Source: Mycolicibacterium hassiacum DSM 44199
Lineage (GTDB): Bacteria; Actinomycetota; Actinomycetes; Mycobacteriales; Mycobacteriaceae
Direction: 5' to 3'
Assembly (NCBI RefSeq): GCF_900603025.1
Contig: NZ_LR026975.1
Span: forward strand, 1,116,001-1,180,000
Length of the DNA stretch: 64,000 nucleotides
Part shown: positions 25,737-35,436 of the stretch, one piece after another
Position numbering within the stretch: the first letter of the stretch is position 1
How the letters are laid out: the number at the start of each line of letters is the position of its first letter
Program-made: the position numbers and the translations under genes
Notes under the pieces: model-generated
The model's input: the letters and a program-made list of their open reading frames with translations, nothing else
The model's database searches: none
What the model was told of the DNA's origin: nothing

Positions 25737-28700
25737 GTGACGATCAACGAGCAGCATCGGGTGTCCACCGACCCGCGGCCCGGCGCCGCGGGCTCAGTCG
25801 CCGGCGCGCATGCGCTCGTTGACCGGCTCAACGCCGGTGAGCCGTATGCCGTGGTCTTCGGCGGTCAGGGTGGTTCCTGGCTGGAGAACCTCGAGGAGCT
25901 GGTGAGCTCGGCGGGGATCGAATCCGAGCTCAACGAGATCGTCCGTGAGGCCGAGTTGCTGCTCGAGCCGGTGGCGCGCGAACTGGTGGTGGTCCGCCCG
26001 ATCGGCTTCGAGCCGATGCAGTGGGTGCGGGCACTGGCTGCCGAGGAACCGATCCCGACCCAGAAGCAGCTGACCACCGCCGCGATCTCCGCGCCCGGCA
26101 TCATGCTCACCCAGATCGCGGCCATCCGGGCGCTGGTGCGCCAGGGGCTGGACCTCTACGGGGCGCCGCCGGTCGCGATGGCGGGCCACTCCCAGGGCAA
26201 GTACGCCTGTCACGCACTGCGCGCCAAGGGGGCGCGAGACGCCGAGATCCTGGCCATTCTGCAGCTCGGCGGCGCCGCCGGGTCGCTGATCTCGCGGCGG
26301 CGAGGCATGGTCGGCCGGGGCGACAAGACCCCGATGGTGTCGGTGTCCAACGTCGATCCCGACCGCATCGCCGAGCTGCTCGAGGAGTTCTCCAAGGACG
26401 TCCGCACCGTGCTGCCGCCGGTGCTGTCGATCCGCAACGGCCGCCGGTCGGTGGTCATCACCGGCACCCCCGAACAGCTCGGCCGTTTCGAGCTGTACTG
26501 CAAGAAGATCACCGAGAAGGAAGAGGCCGAGCGCAAGAACAAGCTCCGCGGCGGCGCGGTGTTCTCGCCGCGCTTCGAACCCGTGCAGGTCGAGGTCGGC
26601 TTCCACACCCCGCGCCTGCAGCCCGCGGTCGACCTGATGGACAGCTGGGCGGCCCGCACCGGGCTGGACGCCGAACTGGCCCACGACTACGCCGAGAGCG
26701 TGTTCGTCAAGCCGGTCGACTGGGTCGCCGAGGTCGAGCAGCTGGCCGACTCCGGCGCCAAGTGGTTCATCGACCTCGGGCCGACCGACACCGCCACCCG
26801 GCTGACCGCGCCGATCGTGCGCGGCCTGGGCATCGGGCTGGTACCGGCCGCGACCCGCTCCGGCCAGCGCAGCCTGTTCACCGTCGGTGCCGAGCCCGAG
26901 GTGCCGCCGGCGTGGTCGAGCTACGCGCCCACGACCGTGCAGCTGCCCGACGGATCGGTCAAGCTGTCGACCAAGTTCACCCGGCTGACCGGGCGGTCCC
27001 CGATCCTGCTGGCGGGCATGACCCCGACCACCGTCGACGCGAAGATCGTCGCGGCGGCCGCCAACGCCGGCCACTGGGCCGAGCTGGCCGGCGGCGGTCA
27101 GGTCACCGAGGAGATCTTCGAGAACCGCATCGCCGAGCTGACCCAGCTGCTGGAGCCCGGCCGCGCGATCCAGTTCAACTCGCTGTTCCTCGACCCGTAT
27201 CTGTGGAAACTGCAGATCGGCGGAAAACGCTTGGTGCAGAAGGCTCGTCAGTCCGGCGCCCCGATCGACGGCGTGGTCGTCTCGGCGGGTGTGCCGGACC
27301 TCGAGGAAGCCGTCGAGCTGATCAAGGAACTCAACAGCGTCGGCATCAGCCACGTGGTGTTCAAGCCCGGCACCATCGACCAGATCAAGGCGGTGATCAA
27401 CATCGCCTCCGAGGTGCCCGACCGCGACGTCATCGCCCACATCGAGGGCGGCCGCGCCGGTGGCCACCACTCCTGGGAGGACCTCGATGATCTGCTCCTG
27501 AACACCTACGCCGATCTGCGCAAGCTGCCCAACATCACCATCTGCGTCGGCGGCGGTATCGGGACCCCGGAGCGGGCGGCGGAGTACCTGATCGGCACCT
27601 GGGCCAAGAGGTACGGCTTCCCGGAGATGCCGGTGGACGGCATCCTGGTGGGCACCGCCGCGATGGCCACCAAGGAGGCCACCACCAGCCCGCAGGTGAA
27701 GAAGCTTCTGGTGGAGACCACCGGTACCGACGAATGGGTGGGCGCGGGCAAGGCCGTCAACGGAATGGCCTCCGGGCGCAGCCAACTGGGCGCCGACATC
27801 CACGAGATCGACAACTCCGCATCGCGCTGCGGCCGACTGCTCGACGAGGTGGCCGGCGACGAGGAAGCGGTTCAGGCGCGGCGCGACGAGATCATCGCCG
27901 CGATGGCCAAGACCGCCAAGCCGTACTTCGGCGACGTCGGCGAGATGACCTACCTGCAGTGGCTGCGCCGCTACATCGAATTGGCGATCGGCGACGGCAA
28001 CAGCACCGCCGACACCGCCCGGCCGGACAGCCCGTGGATCGCCGACACCTGGCGGGACCGCTTCGCCGAGATGCTCAAGCGCGCCGAGGCGCGCCTGCAC
28101 CCGCAGGACTCCGGCCCCATCCCGACCCTGTTCGCAGATCCCGATCTGCTCGAAAGGCCTTCGGAGGCAATCGATCTGCTGGTACGGCACTATCCCGAGG
28201 CGGCGACGCTGAAGCTGCACCCCGCCGATGTGCCGTGGTTCATCACCCTGTGCAAGACGCCGGGCAAGCCGGTGAACTTCGTGCCGGTCATCGACAAGGA
28301 CGTCCGGCGGTGGTGGCGCAGCGACTCGCTGTGGCAGGCTCACGACGCGCGCTACGACGCCGATCAGGTGTGCATCATCCCGGGCATCCAGGCGGTGGCG
28401 GGCATCACCCGCGTCGACGAACCGGTCGGGGAACTGCTCGATCGCTTCGAGCAGGCCGCGATCGACCGGGTGCTGGCCGCCAACGGAACTCCCACGCCGG
28501 TGGCCTCGCGCCGGCAGGCCCGCCCGGACCTGACCGGTCCGCTGGCGGTGGTGCTGGACTCGCCGGACGTGCAGTGGGCCGGCCGCACCGCGATCAACCC
28601 GGTGCACCGGATCGGCGCGCCGAGCGAGTGGCAGGTCAACGACGTGCCCGGCAAACCGAGCGCCACCCACCCGAACACCGGGGCGCGGCTGGAGACCCGC

Positions 28701-31700
28701 GGCGACGCGTCGGTGGTGCTCAGCGTGCCGCTCAGCGACACCTGGATCGACATCCCGTTCACGCTGCCGCCGTGCATCGTCAACGGCGGTATGCCGATGG
28801 TCACCGTCGAGGACGCCTCGGCCGCCATGCGCAAGGTGCTGGCGATCGCCGCGGGGGTGGACGGCCCGGACGCGCTGCCGGCGGTCGTCGACGGCACCGC
28901 GACCGTCGAGGTCGACTGGGATCCCGAGACGGTGGCCGATCACACCGGGGTGACCGCGACCTTCGGCCCGCCGCTGGCGCCCGGGCTGAGCCTGGTGCCC
29001 GATGCGCTGGTCGGGCTGTGCTGGCCGGCGGTGTTCGCGGTGATCGGTTCGGCGGCCACCGAGGACGGCTTCCCGGTCGTCGAGGGTCTGCTCAGCCTGG
29101 TGCACCTCGACCACGCCGCTCACCTGCTGACGCAGATGCCGAAGTCGCCGGCCCGATTGACCGTCACCGCAACGGTTTCCACCGCCTTCGACACCGAGAT
29201 CGGTCGGGTGATCCCGGTGTCGGTGAGCATCACCGACTCCGACGGCAAGAAGCTGGTGGCGCTCGAGGAGCGGTTCGCGATCCGTGGCCGCACCGGCAAC
29301 GTCGAGCTCGCCGATCCGCCGCGCGCCGGCGGGGCGATCACCGACAACGCCAACGAGACACCGCGGCGGCGCCGGCGGGAGGTGAAGGTCACCGCGCCCA
29401 GCGACATGAGCGCGTTCGCCGTGGTCTCCGGTGACCACAACCCGATCCACACCGATCGGGCGGCGGCGCTGCTGGCCGGGCTGGAATCGCCCATCGTGCA
29501 CGGCATGTGGTTGTCGGCCGCGGCGCAGCACGTGGTCACCGCGACCGACGGCAAGCCGGCCCCGCCGGCGCGGGTGGTGGGCTGGACCGCCCGGTTCCTC
29601 GGCATGGTGCTGCCCGGCGACCAGATCGAGTTCCGCGTCGACCGGGTCGGCATCGACCGCGGCGCCGAGATCGTCGAGGTGGCGGCCCGCGTCGACAACG
29701 AGCTGGTGATGTCGGCGACCGCGCAACTGGCCGCGCCCAAGACCGTCTACGCGTTCCCCGGCCAGGGCATCCAGCACAAGGGCATGGGCATGGAGGTTCG
29801 CGCCCGGTCCAAGGCCGCCCGCAAGGTGTGGGACAGCGCCGACAAGTTCACCCGCGAGACGCTGGGTTTCTCGGTGCTGCACGTGGTGCGGGACAACCCC
29901 ACCAGCCTGATCGCCAACGGCGTGCACTACCACCACCCCGACGGGGTGCTGTACCTGACGCAGTTCACCCAGGTGGCCATGGCCACGGTGGCGGCCGCGC
30001 AGGTCGCCGAGATGCGGGAGAAGGGCGCGTTCGTCGAGGACGCGATCGCCTGCGGGCACTCGGTCGGCGAGTACACCGCGCTGGCCTGCGTGTCCGGCGT
30101 GTACGAGCTCGAGGCGCTGCTGGAGGTGGTGTTCCACCGCGGCAGCAAGATGCACGACATCGTCCCGCGGGATCACCTGGGCCGGTCCAACTACCGGCTG
30201 GCGGCGATCCGCCCGTCGCAGATCGGCCTCGACGACGCCAACGTCAAGGACTTCGTCGCCGAGATCTCCGAGCGCACAGGCGAATTCCTGGAGATCGTCA
30301 ACTACAACCTGCGCGGTTCGCAGTACGCGGTGGCCGGCACCGTGCGCGGCCTGGAGGCGCTGGAGGAGGAGGTCGAGCGGCGACGCCAGATCACCGGCGG
30401 GAAGCGCTCGTTCATCCTGGTGCCCGGCATCGACGTGCCGTTCCACTCGTCGGTGCTGCGGGTCGGCGTCGACGACTTCCGCCGCAGCCTCGAACGGGTG
30501 ATGCCGCGCGACAAGGATCCCGACCTGATCGTCGGGCGCTACATCCCGAACCTGGTGCCCAAGCCGTTCTCGCTGGACAAGGAGTTCATCCAGGAGATCC
30601 GGGATCTGGTGCCGGCGACCTCGCTCGACGAGGTGCTCGAGGACTACGAGACCTGGCGCAACGAGCGGCCGCGTGAGCTGTGCCGCAAGATCGTCATCGA
30701 GCTGCTGGCCTGGCAGTTCGCCAGCCCGGTGCGCTGGATCGAGACGCAGGACCTGCTGTTCTGCGAGGAGGCCGCCGGCGGTCTGGGCGTGGAGCGGTTC
30801 GTCGAGATCGGCGTGAAGAACTCGCCGACCGTCGCGGGCCTGGCGGCCAACACGCTCAAGCTGCCCGAGTACTCGCACAGCACCGTCGAGGTGCTCAACG
30901 CCGAGCGCGATGCCGCGGTGCTGTTCGCCACCGACACCGATCCGGAACCGGAGGTCGACGAGGAGCCCGCCGAACCCGAGGCGAGCGCGCCCGCCGAGGC
31001 CACGCCGGCGCCGGAAGCCCCGGCAGCCCCGGCGGCCCCGACCGCCGCACCCGGCGCCCCGCGCCCGGACGATCTGACCTTCGACGCGGCCGACGCCACC
31101 ATGGCGCTGATCGCGCTGTCGGCGAAGATGCGCATCGACCAGATCGAACCGCTCGACTCCATCGAGTCGATCACCGACGGCGCGTCGTCGCGGCGCAACC
31201 AGCTGCTGGTCGACCTCGGCTCGGAGCTCAACCTGGGCGCGATCGACGGTGCCGCCGAGGCGGATCTGGCCTCCCTCAAGGGGCAGGTCACCAAGCTCGC
31301 CCGCACCTACAAGCCGTTCGGCCCGGTGCTGTCGGACGCGATCAACGACCAGCTGCGCACGGTCCTCGGACCGTCCGGCAAGCGGCCGGCCTACATCGCC
31401 GAGCGGGTCAAAAAGACCTGGGAACTCGGCGACGGCTGGGCCAAGCACGTCACCGTCGAGGTGGCGCTGGGCACCCGTGAGGGCTCCTCGGTGCGCGGCG
31501 GCGATCTCGGCGGTCTGCACAGCGGTGCGCTGCCCGACGCCGCGAGCGTCGACAAGGCCATCGACGCCGCCGTGCAGGCGGTCGCCGCCCGGCACGGGGT
31601 GACGGTGACGATGCCGTCGGCCGGCGGTGCCGGCGGCGGCGTGGTCGACTCGGCGGCGCTCGGTGAGTTCGCCGAGAAGGTGACCGGCCCCAACGGCGTG

Positions 31701-34700
31701 CTGGCGTCGGCGGCCCGGCTGATCCTCGACGAGTTGGGCCTGCAGACCCCGGTCAGCCTGCCCGAGGCCACCGACTCCGAGTTGATCGACCTGGTGACCG
31801 CCGAACTGGGTTCGGACTGGCCGCGTCTGGTGGCGCCGGCGTTCGACAGCCGCAAGGCGGTGCTGCTCGACGACCGGTGGGCCAGTGCCCGCGAGGACCT
31901 GGTCCGGATCTGGCTGATGGACGAGGACGAGGTCGACGCCAACTGGGCGCGGCTGTCCGAGCGGTTCGAGGGCACCGGCCACATCGTCGGCAAGCAGGCC
32001 ACCTGGTGGCAGGGCAAGGCGCTGGCGGCGGGCCGCAACATCCACGCCTCGCTGTACGGCCGGGCCGCCGCGGGTGCGGAGAACCCGAACAAGGGCCGCT
32101 ACAGCGACGAGGTCGCCGTCGTCACCGGCGCCTCGAAGGGGTCGATCGCCGCGTCGGTGGTGGCCAAACTGCTCGACGGCGGCGCGACCGTGATCGCAAC
32201 CACCTCGCGCCTGGACGACGAGCGGTTGGCGTTCTACCGCAACCTGTATCGCGACAACGCCCGCTATCAGGCCAAGCTGTGGGTGGTGCCGGCCAACATG
32301 GCGTCCTACGCCGACATCGACGCGCTCGTCGAGTGGGTCGGTACCGAGCAGACCGAAAGCCTCGGGCCGCAGTCGATCCACATCAAGGACGCGCTGACGC
32401 CGACGCTGCTGTTCCCGTTCGCCGCACCGCGGGTGGCCGGCGATCTGTCGGAGGCGGGCTCGCGCGCCGAGATGGAGATGAAGGTGCTGCTGTGGGCGGT
32501 GGAGCGGCTGATCGCCGGGCTGTCGCGGGTCGGCGCCGAACGCGACATCGCCTCGCGCCTGCACGTGGTGCTGCCCGGCTCACCGAACCGCGGCATGTTC
32601 GGCGGCGACGGCGCCTACGGCGAGGCCAAGTCCGCACTGGACGCGATCGTCGCCCGGTGGAAGGCCGAATCGTCGTGGTCGCAGCGGGTTTCGCTGGCGC
32701 ACGCGCTGATCGGCTGGACCAAGGGCACCGGGCTCATGGGCCACAACGACGTCATCGTCGACGCGGTCGAGGCGGCCGGGGTGAAGACCTTCACCACCGA
32801 CGAGATGGCGGCGATGCTGCTCGACCTGTGCACGGTCGAGGCGAAGGTCGCGGCGGCCCGCGAACCGCTGACGGCGGACCTGACCGGCGGCCTGGCCGAT
32901 GCCGAACTCGACATGGCCGAGCTGGCCGCCAAGGCACGTGAGGAGATGGCCAACGCCGACAGCACTGCCGAGGAGACCGATCCGCCCGGCACCATCAAGG
33001 CGCTGCCGTCACCGCCGCGCGGCTGGCGCTCGGCGCCGCCGCCGCCGTGGGAGGATCTCGACGTCGACCCGTCCGAGCTGGTCGTCATCGTCGGCGGGGC
33101 CGAACTCGGCCCGTACGGCTCGTCGCGCACCCGGTTCGAGATGGAGGTCGAGAACGAGCTCTCCGCCGCCGGTGTGCTGGAGCTGGCCTGGACCACCGGC
33201 CTGGTCAAGTGGGAGAACGACCCCACCCCGGGCTGGTACGACACCCAGACCGGCGAGCTGGTCGACGAGAGCGAGCTGGTCGAGCGCTACCACGACGCCG
33301 TGCTCGAGCGGGTGGGCATCCGCGAGTTCGTCGACGACGGCGCGATCGACCCCGATCACGCCTCGCCGCTGCTGGTTTCGGTGTTCCTCGACAAGGACTT
33401 CACCTTCGTGGTGTCGTCCGAGGAGGAGGCCCGGGCGTTCAAGCAGTTCGATCCCGAGCACACCGTGATCGCCCCGGTTCCGGACAGCAACGACTGGCAG
33501 GTCACCCGCAAGGCCGGCACCGAGATCCGGGTGCCGCGCAAGGTGAAGCTGTCGCGCACGGTCGGTGCGCAGGTGCCCACCGGATTCGATCCGATGGTCT
33601 ACGGCGTCACCCAGGAGATGATGAACTCCATTGACCGGCTGTCCATTTGGAACCTGGTCACCACGGTCGACGCGTTCCTGTCGGCGGGCTTCACCCCGGC
33701 CGAGCTGATGCGCTGGGTGCACCCGAGCCTGGTGGCCAGTACCCAGGGCACCGGCATGGGCGGCATGACGTCGATGCAGACCATGTATCACGGCAACCTG
33801 CTCGGCCGGAACAAGCCGAACGACATCCTGCAGGAGGTCCTGCCGAACGTCGTCGCCGCACATGTGATGCAGTCCTACATCGGCAGCTACGGCGCGATGA
33901 TCCACCCGGTGGGTGCGTGCGCGACCGCGGCGGTGTCGATCGAGGAGGGCGTCGACAAGATCCGGCTGGGCAAGGCGCAGTTCGTGGTCGCCGGCGGCTA
34001 CGACGACCTCACGCTGGAGGCGATCATCGGTTTCGGCGACATGGCCGCCACCGCCAACACCGAGGCGATGCGCGCCAGGGGCATCAGCGATGCGCGGTTC
34101 TCCCGGCCCAACGACCGGCGCCGGCTCGGCTTCGTCGAGGGCCAGGGCGGCGGCACGATCCTGCTGGCGCGAGGCGACCTCGCGCTGAAGATGGGTCTGC
34201 CGGTGATGGCCGTGGTCGCCTACGTGTCGTCGTTCGCCGACGGGGTGCACACCTCGATCCCCGCCCCCGGCATCGGTGCGCTTGCCGCCGGCCGCGGCGG
34301 CAAAGACTCCGAGCTGGCCCGCTCGCTGGCCAAGCTCGGCGTCGGGCCCGACGACATCGCGGTGGTGTCCAAGCACGACACCTCGACGCTGGCCAACGAC
34401 CCGAACGAGACGGAGCTGCACGAGCGGTTGGCCGACGCGCTCGGCCGCTCGCCGGGGGCGCCGCTGTTCGTGGTCTCGCAGAAGAGCCTGACCGGCCACT
34501 CGAAGGGCGGTGCGGCGGCCTTCCAGACCATCGGCCTGTGCCAGTTGCTGCGTGAGGGCGTCATCCCGCCGAACCGCAGCCTCGACTGTGTCGACGACGA
34601 GCTGGCCGACGCCGAACACCTGGTGTGGGTCCGCGAGACGCTGCGGCTGGGCGACAAGTTCCCGTTGAAGGCGGGCCTGGTCACTAGCCTCGGGTTCGGC

Positions 34701-34979
34701 CACGTGTCGGGTCTGATCGCGCTGGTGCATCCGCAGGCGTTCATCGCCGCTCTGAAACCCGAAGAGCGCGAGGACTATCTGCGGCGTGCCGAGGAACGCG
34801 TGCGGGCCGGGCAGCTGCGGTTGGCGTCGGCGATCGCCGGTGGGCCGCCGCTGTACGAGAAGCCGGCCGACCGCCGGTTCAGCCCGGACGCCCCGGAGAA
34901 GGTGCAGGAAGCCGAGATGCTGCTCAACCCGCAGGCTCGGCTCGGCGATGATGATGTCTATGTGCCGTTCCGACAGTGA
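25737..34979 (+). CDS. fas: Type I fatty acid synthase (FAS-I), full length
   Basis: A 3080-residue single-chain synthase that makes acyl-CoA primers (C16-C26) for phospholipids and mycolic acids. Domain order, with approximate residues: acetyl transferase (35-380, Ser152 in GHSQGK), enoyl reductase (400-750, LAGMTPTTVDAKIVAAAANA), central hydratase scaffold, MaoC-like dehydratase (1210-1330, VSGDHNPIHTDRA), malonyl/palmitoyl transferase (1335-1720, FPGQGIQ and Ser1442 in GHSVGE), a Pro/Ala linker (about 1735-1780), ACP (phosphopantetheine serine in GASSRRNQ, residue 1817 or 1818), ketoreductase (about 2120-2380, VVTGASKGSIA), and ketosynthase (2600-3000, Cys2728 in GACATA, then SKHDTST and KSLTGHSKG). 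All active sites are present. Starts at GTG with AGGGAGA upstream. acpS follows 15 bases later. Confidence 0.98.
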   Translation: MTINEQHRVSTDPRPGAAGSVAGAHALVDRLNAGEPYAVVFGGQGGSWLENLEELVSSAGIESELNEIVREAELLLEPVARELVVVRPIGFEPMQWVRALAAEEPIPTQKQLTTAAISAPGIMLTQIAAIRALVRQGLDLYGAPPVAMAGHSQGKYACHALRAKGARDAEILAILQLGGAAGSLISRRRGMVGRGDKTPMVSVSNVDPDRIAELLEEFSKDVRTVLPPVLSIRNGRRSVVITGTPEQLGRFELYCKKITEKEEAERKNKLRGGAVFSPRFEPVQVEVGFHTPRLQPAVDLMDSWAARTGLDAELAHDYAESVFVKPVDWVAEVEQLADSGAKWFIDLGPTDTATRLTAPIVRGLGIGLVPAATRSGQRSLFTVGAEPEVPPAWSSYAPTTVQLPDGSVKLSTKFTRLTGRSPILLAGMTPTTVDAKIVAAAANAGHWAELAGGGQVTEEIFENRIAELTQLLEPGRAIQFNSLFLDPYLWKLQIGGKRLVQKARQSGAPIDGVVVSAGVPDLEEAVELIKELNSVGISHVVFKPGTIDQIKAVINIASEVPDRDVIAHIEGGRAGGHHSWEDLDDLLLNTYADLRKLPNITICVGGGIGTPERAAEYLIGTWAKRYGFPEMPVDGILVGTAAMATKEATTSPQVKKLLVETTGTDEWVGAGKAVNGMASGRSQLGADIHEIDNSASRCGRLLDEVAGDEEAVQARRDEIIAAMAKTAKPYFGDVGEMTYLQWLRRYIELAIGDGNSTADTARPDSPWIADTWRDRFAEMLKRAEARLHPQDSGPIPTLFADPDLLERPSEAIDLLVRHYPEAATLKLHPADVPWFITLCKTPGKPVNFVPVIDKDVRRWWRSDSLWQAHDARYDADQVCIIPGIQAVAGITRVDEPVGELLDRFEQAAIDRVLAANGTPTPVASRRQARPDLTGPLAVVLDSPDVQWAGRTAINPVHRIGAPSEWQVNDVPGKPSATHPNTGARLETRGDASVVLSVPLSDTWIDIPFTLPPCIVNGGMPMVTVEDASAAMRKVLAIAAGVDGPDALPAVVDGTATVEVDWDPETVADHTGVTATFGPPLAPGLSLVPDALVGLCWPAVFAVIGSAATEDGFPVVEGLLSLVHLDHAAHLLTQMPKSPARLTVTATVSTAFDTEIGRVIPVSVSITDSDGKKLVALEERFAIRGRTGNVELADPPRAGGAITDNANETPRRRRREVKVTAPSDMSAFAVVSGDHNPIHTDRAAALLAGLESPIVHGMWLSAAAQHVVTATDGKPAPPARVVGWTARFLGMVLPGDQIEFRVDRVGIDRGAEIVEVAARVDNELVMSATAQLAAPKTVYAFPGQGIQHKGMGMEVRARSKAARKVWDSADKFTRETLGFSVLHVVRDNPTSLIANGVHYHHPDGVLYLTQFTQVAMATVAAAQVAEMREKGAFVEDAIACGHSVGEYTALACVSGVYELEALLEVVFHRGSKMHDIVPRDHLGRSNYRLAAIRPSQIGLDDANVKDFVAEISERTGEFLEIVNYNLRGSQYAVAGTVRGLEALEEEVERRRQITGGKRSFILVPGIDVPFHSSVLRVGVDDFRRSLERVMPRDKDPDLIVGRYIPNLVPKPFSLDKEFIQEIRDLVPATSLDEVLEDYETWRNERPRELCRKIVIELLAWQFASPVRWIETQDLLFCEEAAGGLGVERFVEIGVKNSPTVAGLAANTLKLPEYSHSTVEVLNAERDAAVLFATDTDPEPEVDEEPAEPEASAPAEATPAPEAPAAPAAPTAAPGAPRPDDLTFDAADATMALIALSAKMRIDQIEPLDSIESITDGASSRRNQLLVDLGSELNLGAIDGAAEADLASLKGQVTKLARTYKPFGPVLSDAINDQLRTVLGPSGKRPAYIAERVKKTWELGDGWAKHVTVEVALGTREGSSVRGGDLGGLHSGALPDAASVDKAIDAAVQAVAARHGVTVTMPSAGGAGGGVVDSAALGEFAEKVTGPNGVLASAARLILDELGLQTPVSLPEATDSELIDLVTAELGSDWPRLVAPAFDSRKAVLLDDRWASAREDLVRIWLMDEDEVDANWARLSERFEGTGHIVGKQATWWQGKALAAGRNIHASLYGRAAAGAENPNKGRYSDEVAVVTGASKGSIAASVVAKLLDGGATVIATTSRLDDERLAFYRNLYRDNARYQAKLWVVPANMASYADIDALVEWVGTEQTESLGPQSIHIKDALTPTLLFPFAAPRVAGDLSEAGSRAEMEMKVLLWAVERLIAGLSRVGAERDIASRLHVVLPGSPNRGMFGGDGAYGEAKSALDAIVARWKAESSWSQRVSLAHALIGWTKGTGLMGHNDVIVDAVEAAGVKTFTTDEMAAMLLDLCTVEAKVAAAREPLTADLTGGLADAELDMAELAAKAREEMANADSTAEETDPPGTIKALPSPPRGWRSAPPPPWEDLDVDPSELVVIVGGAELGPYGSSRTRFEMEVENELSAAGVLELAWTTGLVKWENDPTPGWYDTQTGELVDESELVERYHDAVLERVGIREFVDDGAIDPDHASPLLVSVFLDKDFTFVVSSEEEARAFKQFDPEHTVIAPVPDSNDWQVTRKAGTEIRVPRKVKLSRTVGAQVPTGFDPMVYGVTQEMMNSIDRLSIWNLVTTVDAFLSAGFTPAELMRWVHPSLVASTQGTGMGGMTSMQTMYHGNLLGRNKPNDILQEVLPNVVAAHVMQSYIGSYGAMIHPVGACATAAVSIEEGVDKIRLGKAQFVVAGGYDDLTLEAIIGFGDMAATANTEAMRARGISDARFSRPNDRRRLGFVEGQGGGTILLARGDLALKMGLPVMAVVAYVSSFADGVHTSIPAPGIGALAAGRGGKDSELARSLAKLGVGPDDIAVVSKHDTSTLANDPNETELHERLADALGRSPGAPLFVVSQKSLTGHSKGGAAAFQTIGLCQLLREGVIPPNRSLDCVDDELADAEHLVWVRETLRLGDKFPLKAGLVTSLGFGHVSGLIALVHPQAFIAALKPEEREDYLRRAEERVRAGQLRLASAIAGGPPLYEKPADRRFSPDAPEKVQEAEMLLNPQARLGDDDVYVPFRQ

Positions 34980-34994
34980 GATAACGACAGGCCG

Positions 34995-35387
34995 ATGGCG
35001 ATAGTCGGGGTGGGGATCGACGTGGTGTCCATCCCCGACTTCGCCGAGCAGGTCGATCAACCGGGGACCGTCTTCGCCGAGACGTTCACCCCGGGCGAGC
35101 GGCGCCACGCCGCCGACAAGAGTTCGTCGGCGGCGCGGCACCTGGCGGCGCGCTGGGCCGCCAAGGAGGCCGTGATCAAGGCGTGGTCGGGATCCCGGTT
35201 CGCCAAGCGCCCGGTGCTGCCCGAGGGGATCCACCGCGACATCGAGGTGATCACCGACATGTGGGGCCGGCCGAAGGTGCGACTGTCCGGCGCGATCGCC
35301 GAGCACCTCAAGGATGTGACCATCCACGTGTCGCTCACCCACGAGGGCGATACCGCGGCCGCGGTGGCGATCCTCGAGGAACGCTGA
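34995..35387 (+). CDS. acpS: Holo-ACP synthase (4'-phosphopantetheinyl transferase)
   Basis: A 130-residue enzyme that transfers phosphopantetheine from CoA to ACP serines, chiefly that of FAS-I (and AcpM). Both magnesium and CoA motifs are present: VGVGIDVVSI with Asp9, and WAAKEAVIKA with Glu58. Length is normal for the AcpS class. It follows fas by 15 bases, the conserved fas-acpS operon of mycobacteria, so substrate and activator are made together. Confidence 0.96.
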   Translation: MAIVGVGIDVVSIPDFAEQVDQPGTVFAETFTPGERRHAADKSSSAARHLAARWAAKEAVIKAWSGSRFAKRPVLPEGIHRDIEVITDMWGRPKVRLSGAIAEHLKDVTIHVSLTHEGDTAAAVAILEER

Positions 35388-35436
35388 CACCGACGCGTCG
35401 ACGTGCCGTGGGTGGTGGCGGCCGCGGGTCGTTACC

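Noticed and set aside
25794..32564. Very long open frame on the minus strand opposite fas
   Set aside because: It is the Arg/Gly/His-rich antisense shadow of fas caused by high GC codon use; no motifs and no ribosome site, while fas has complete domains.
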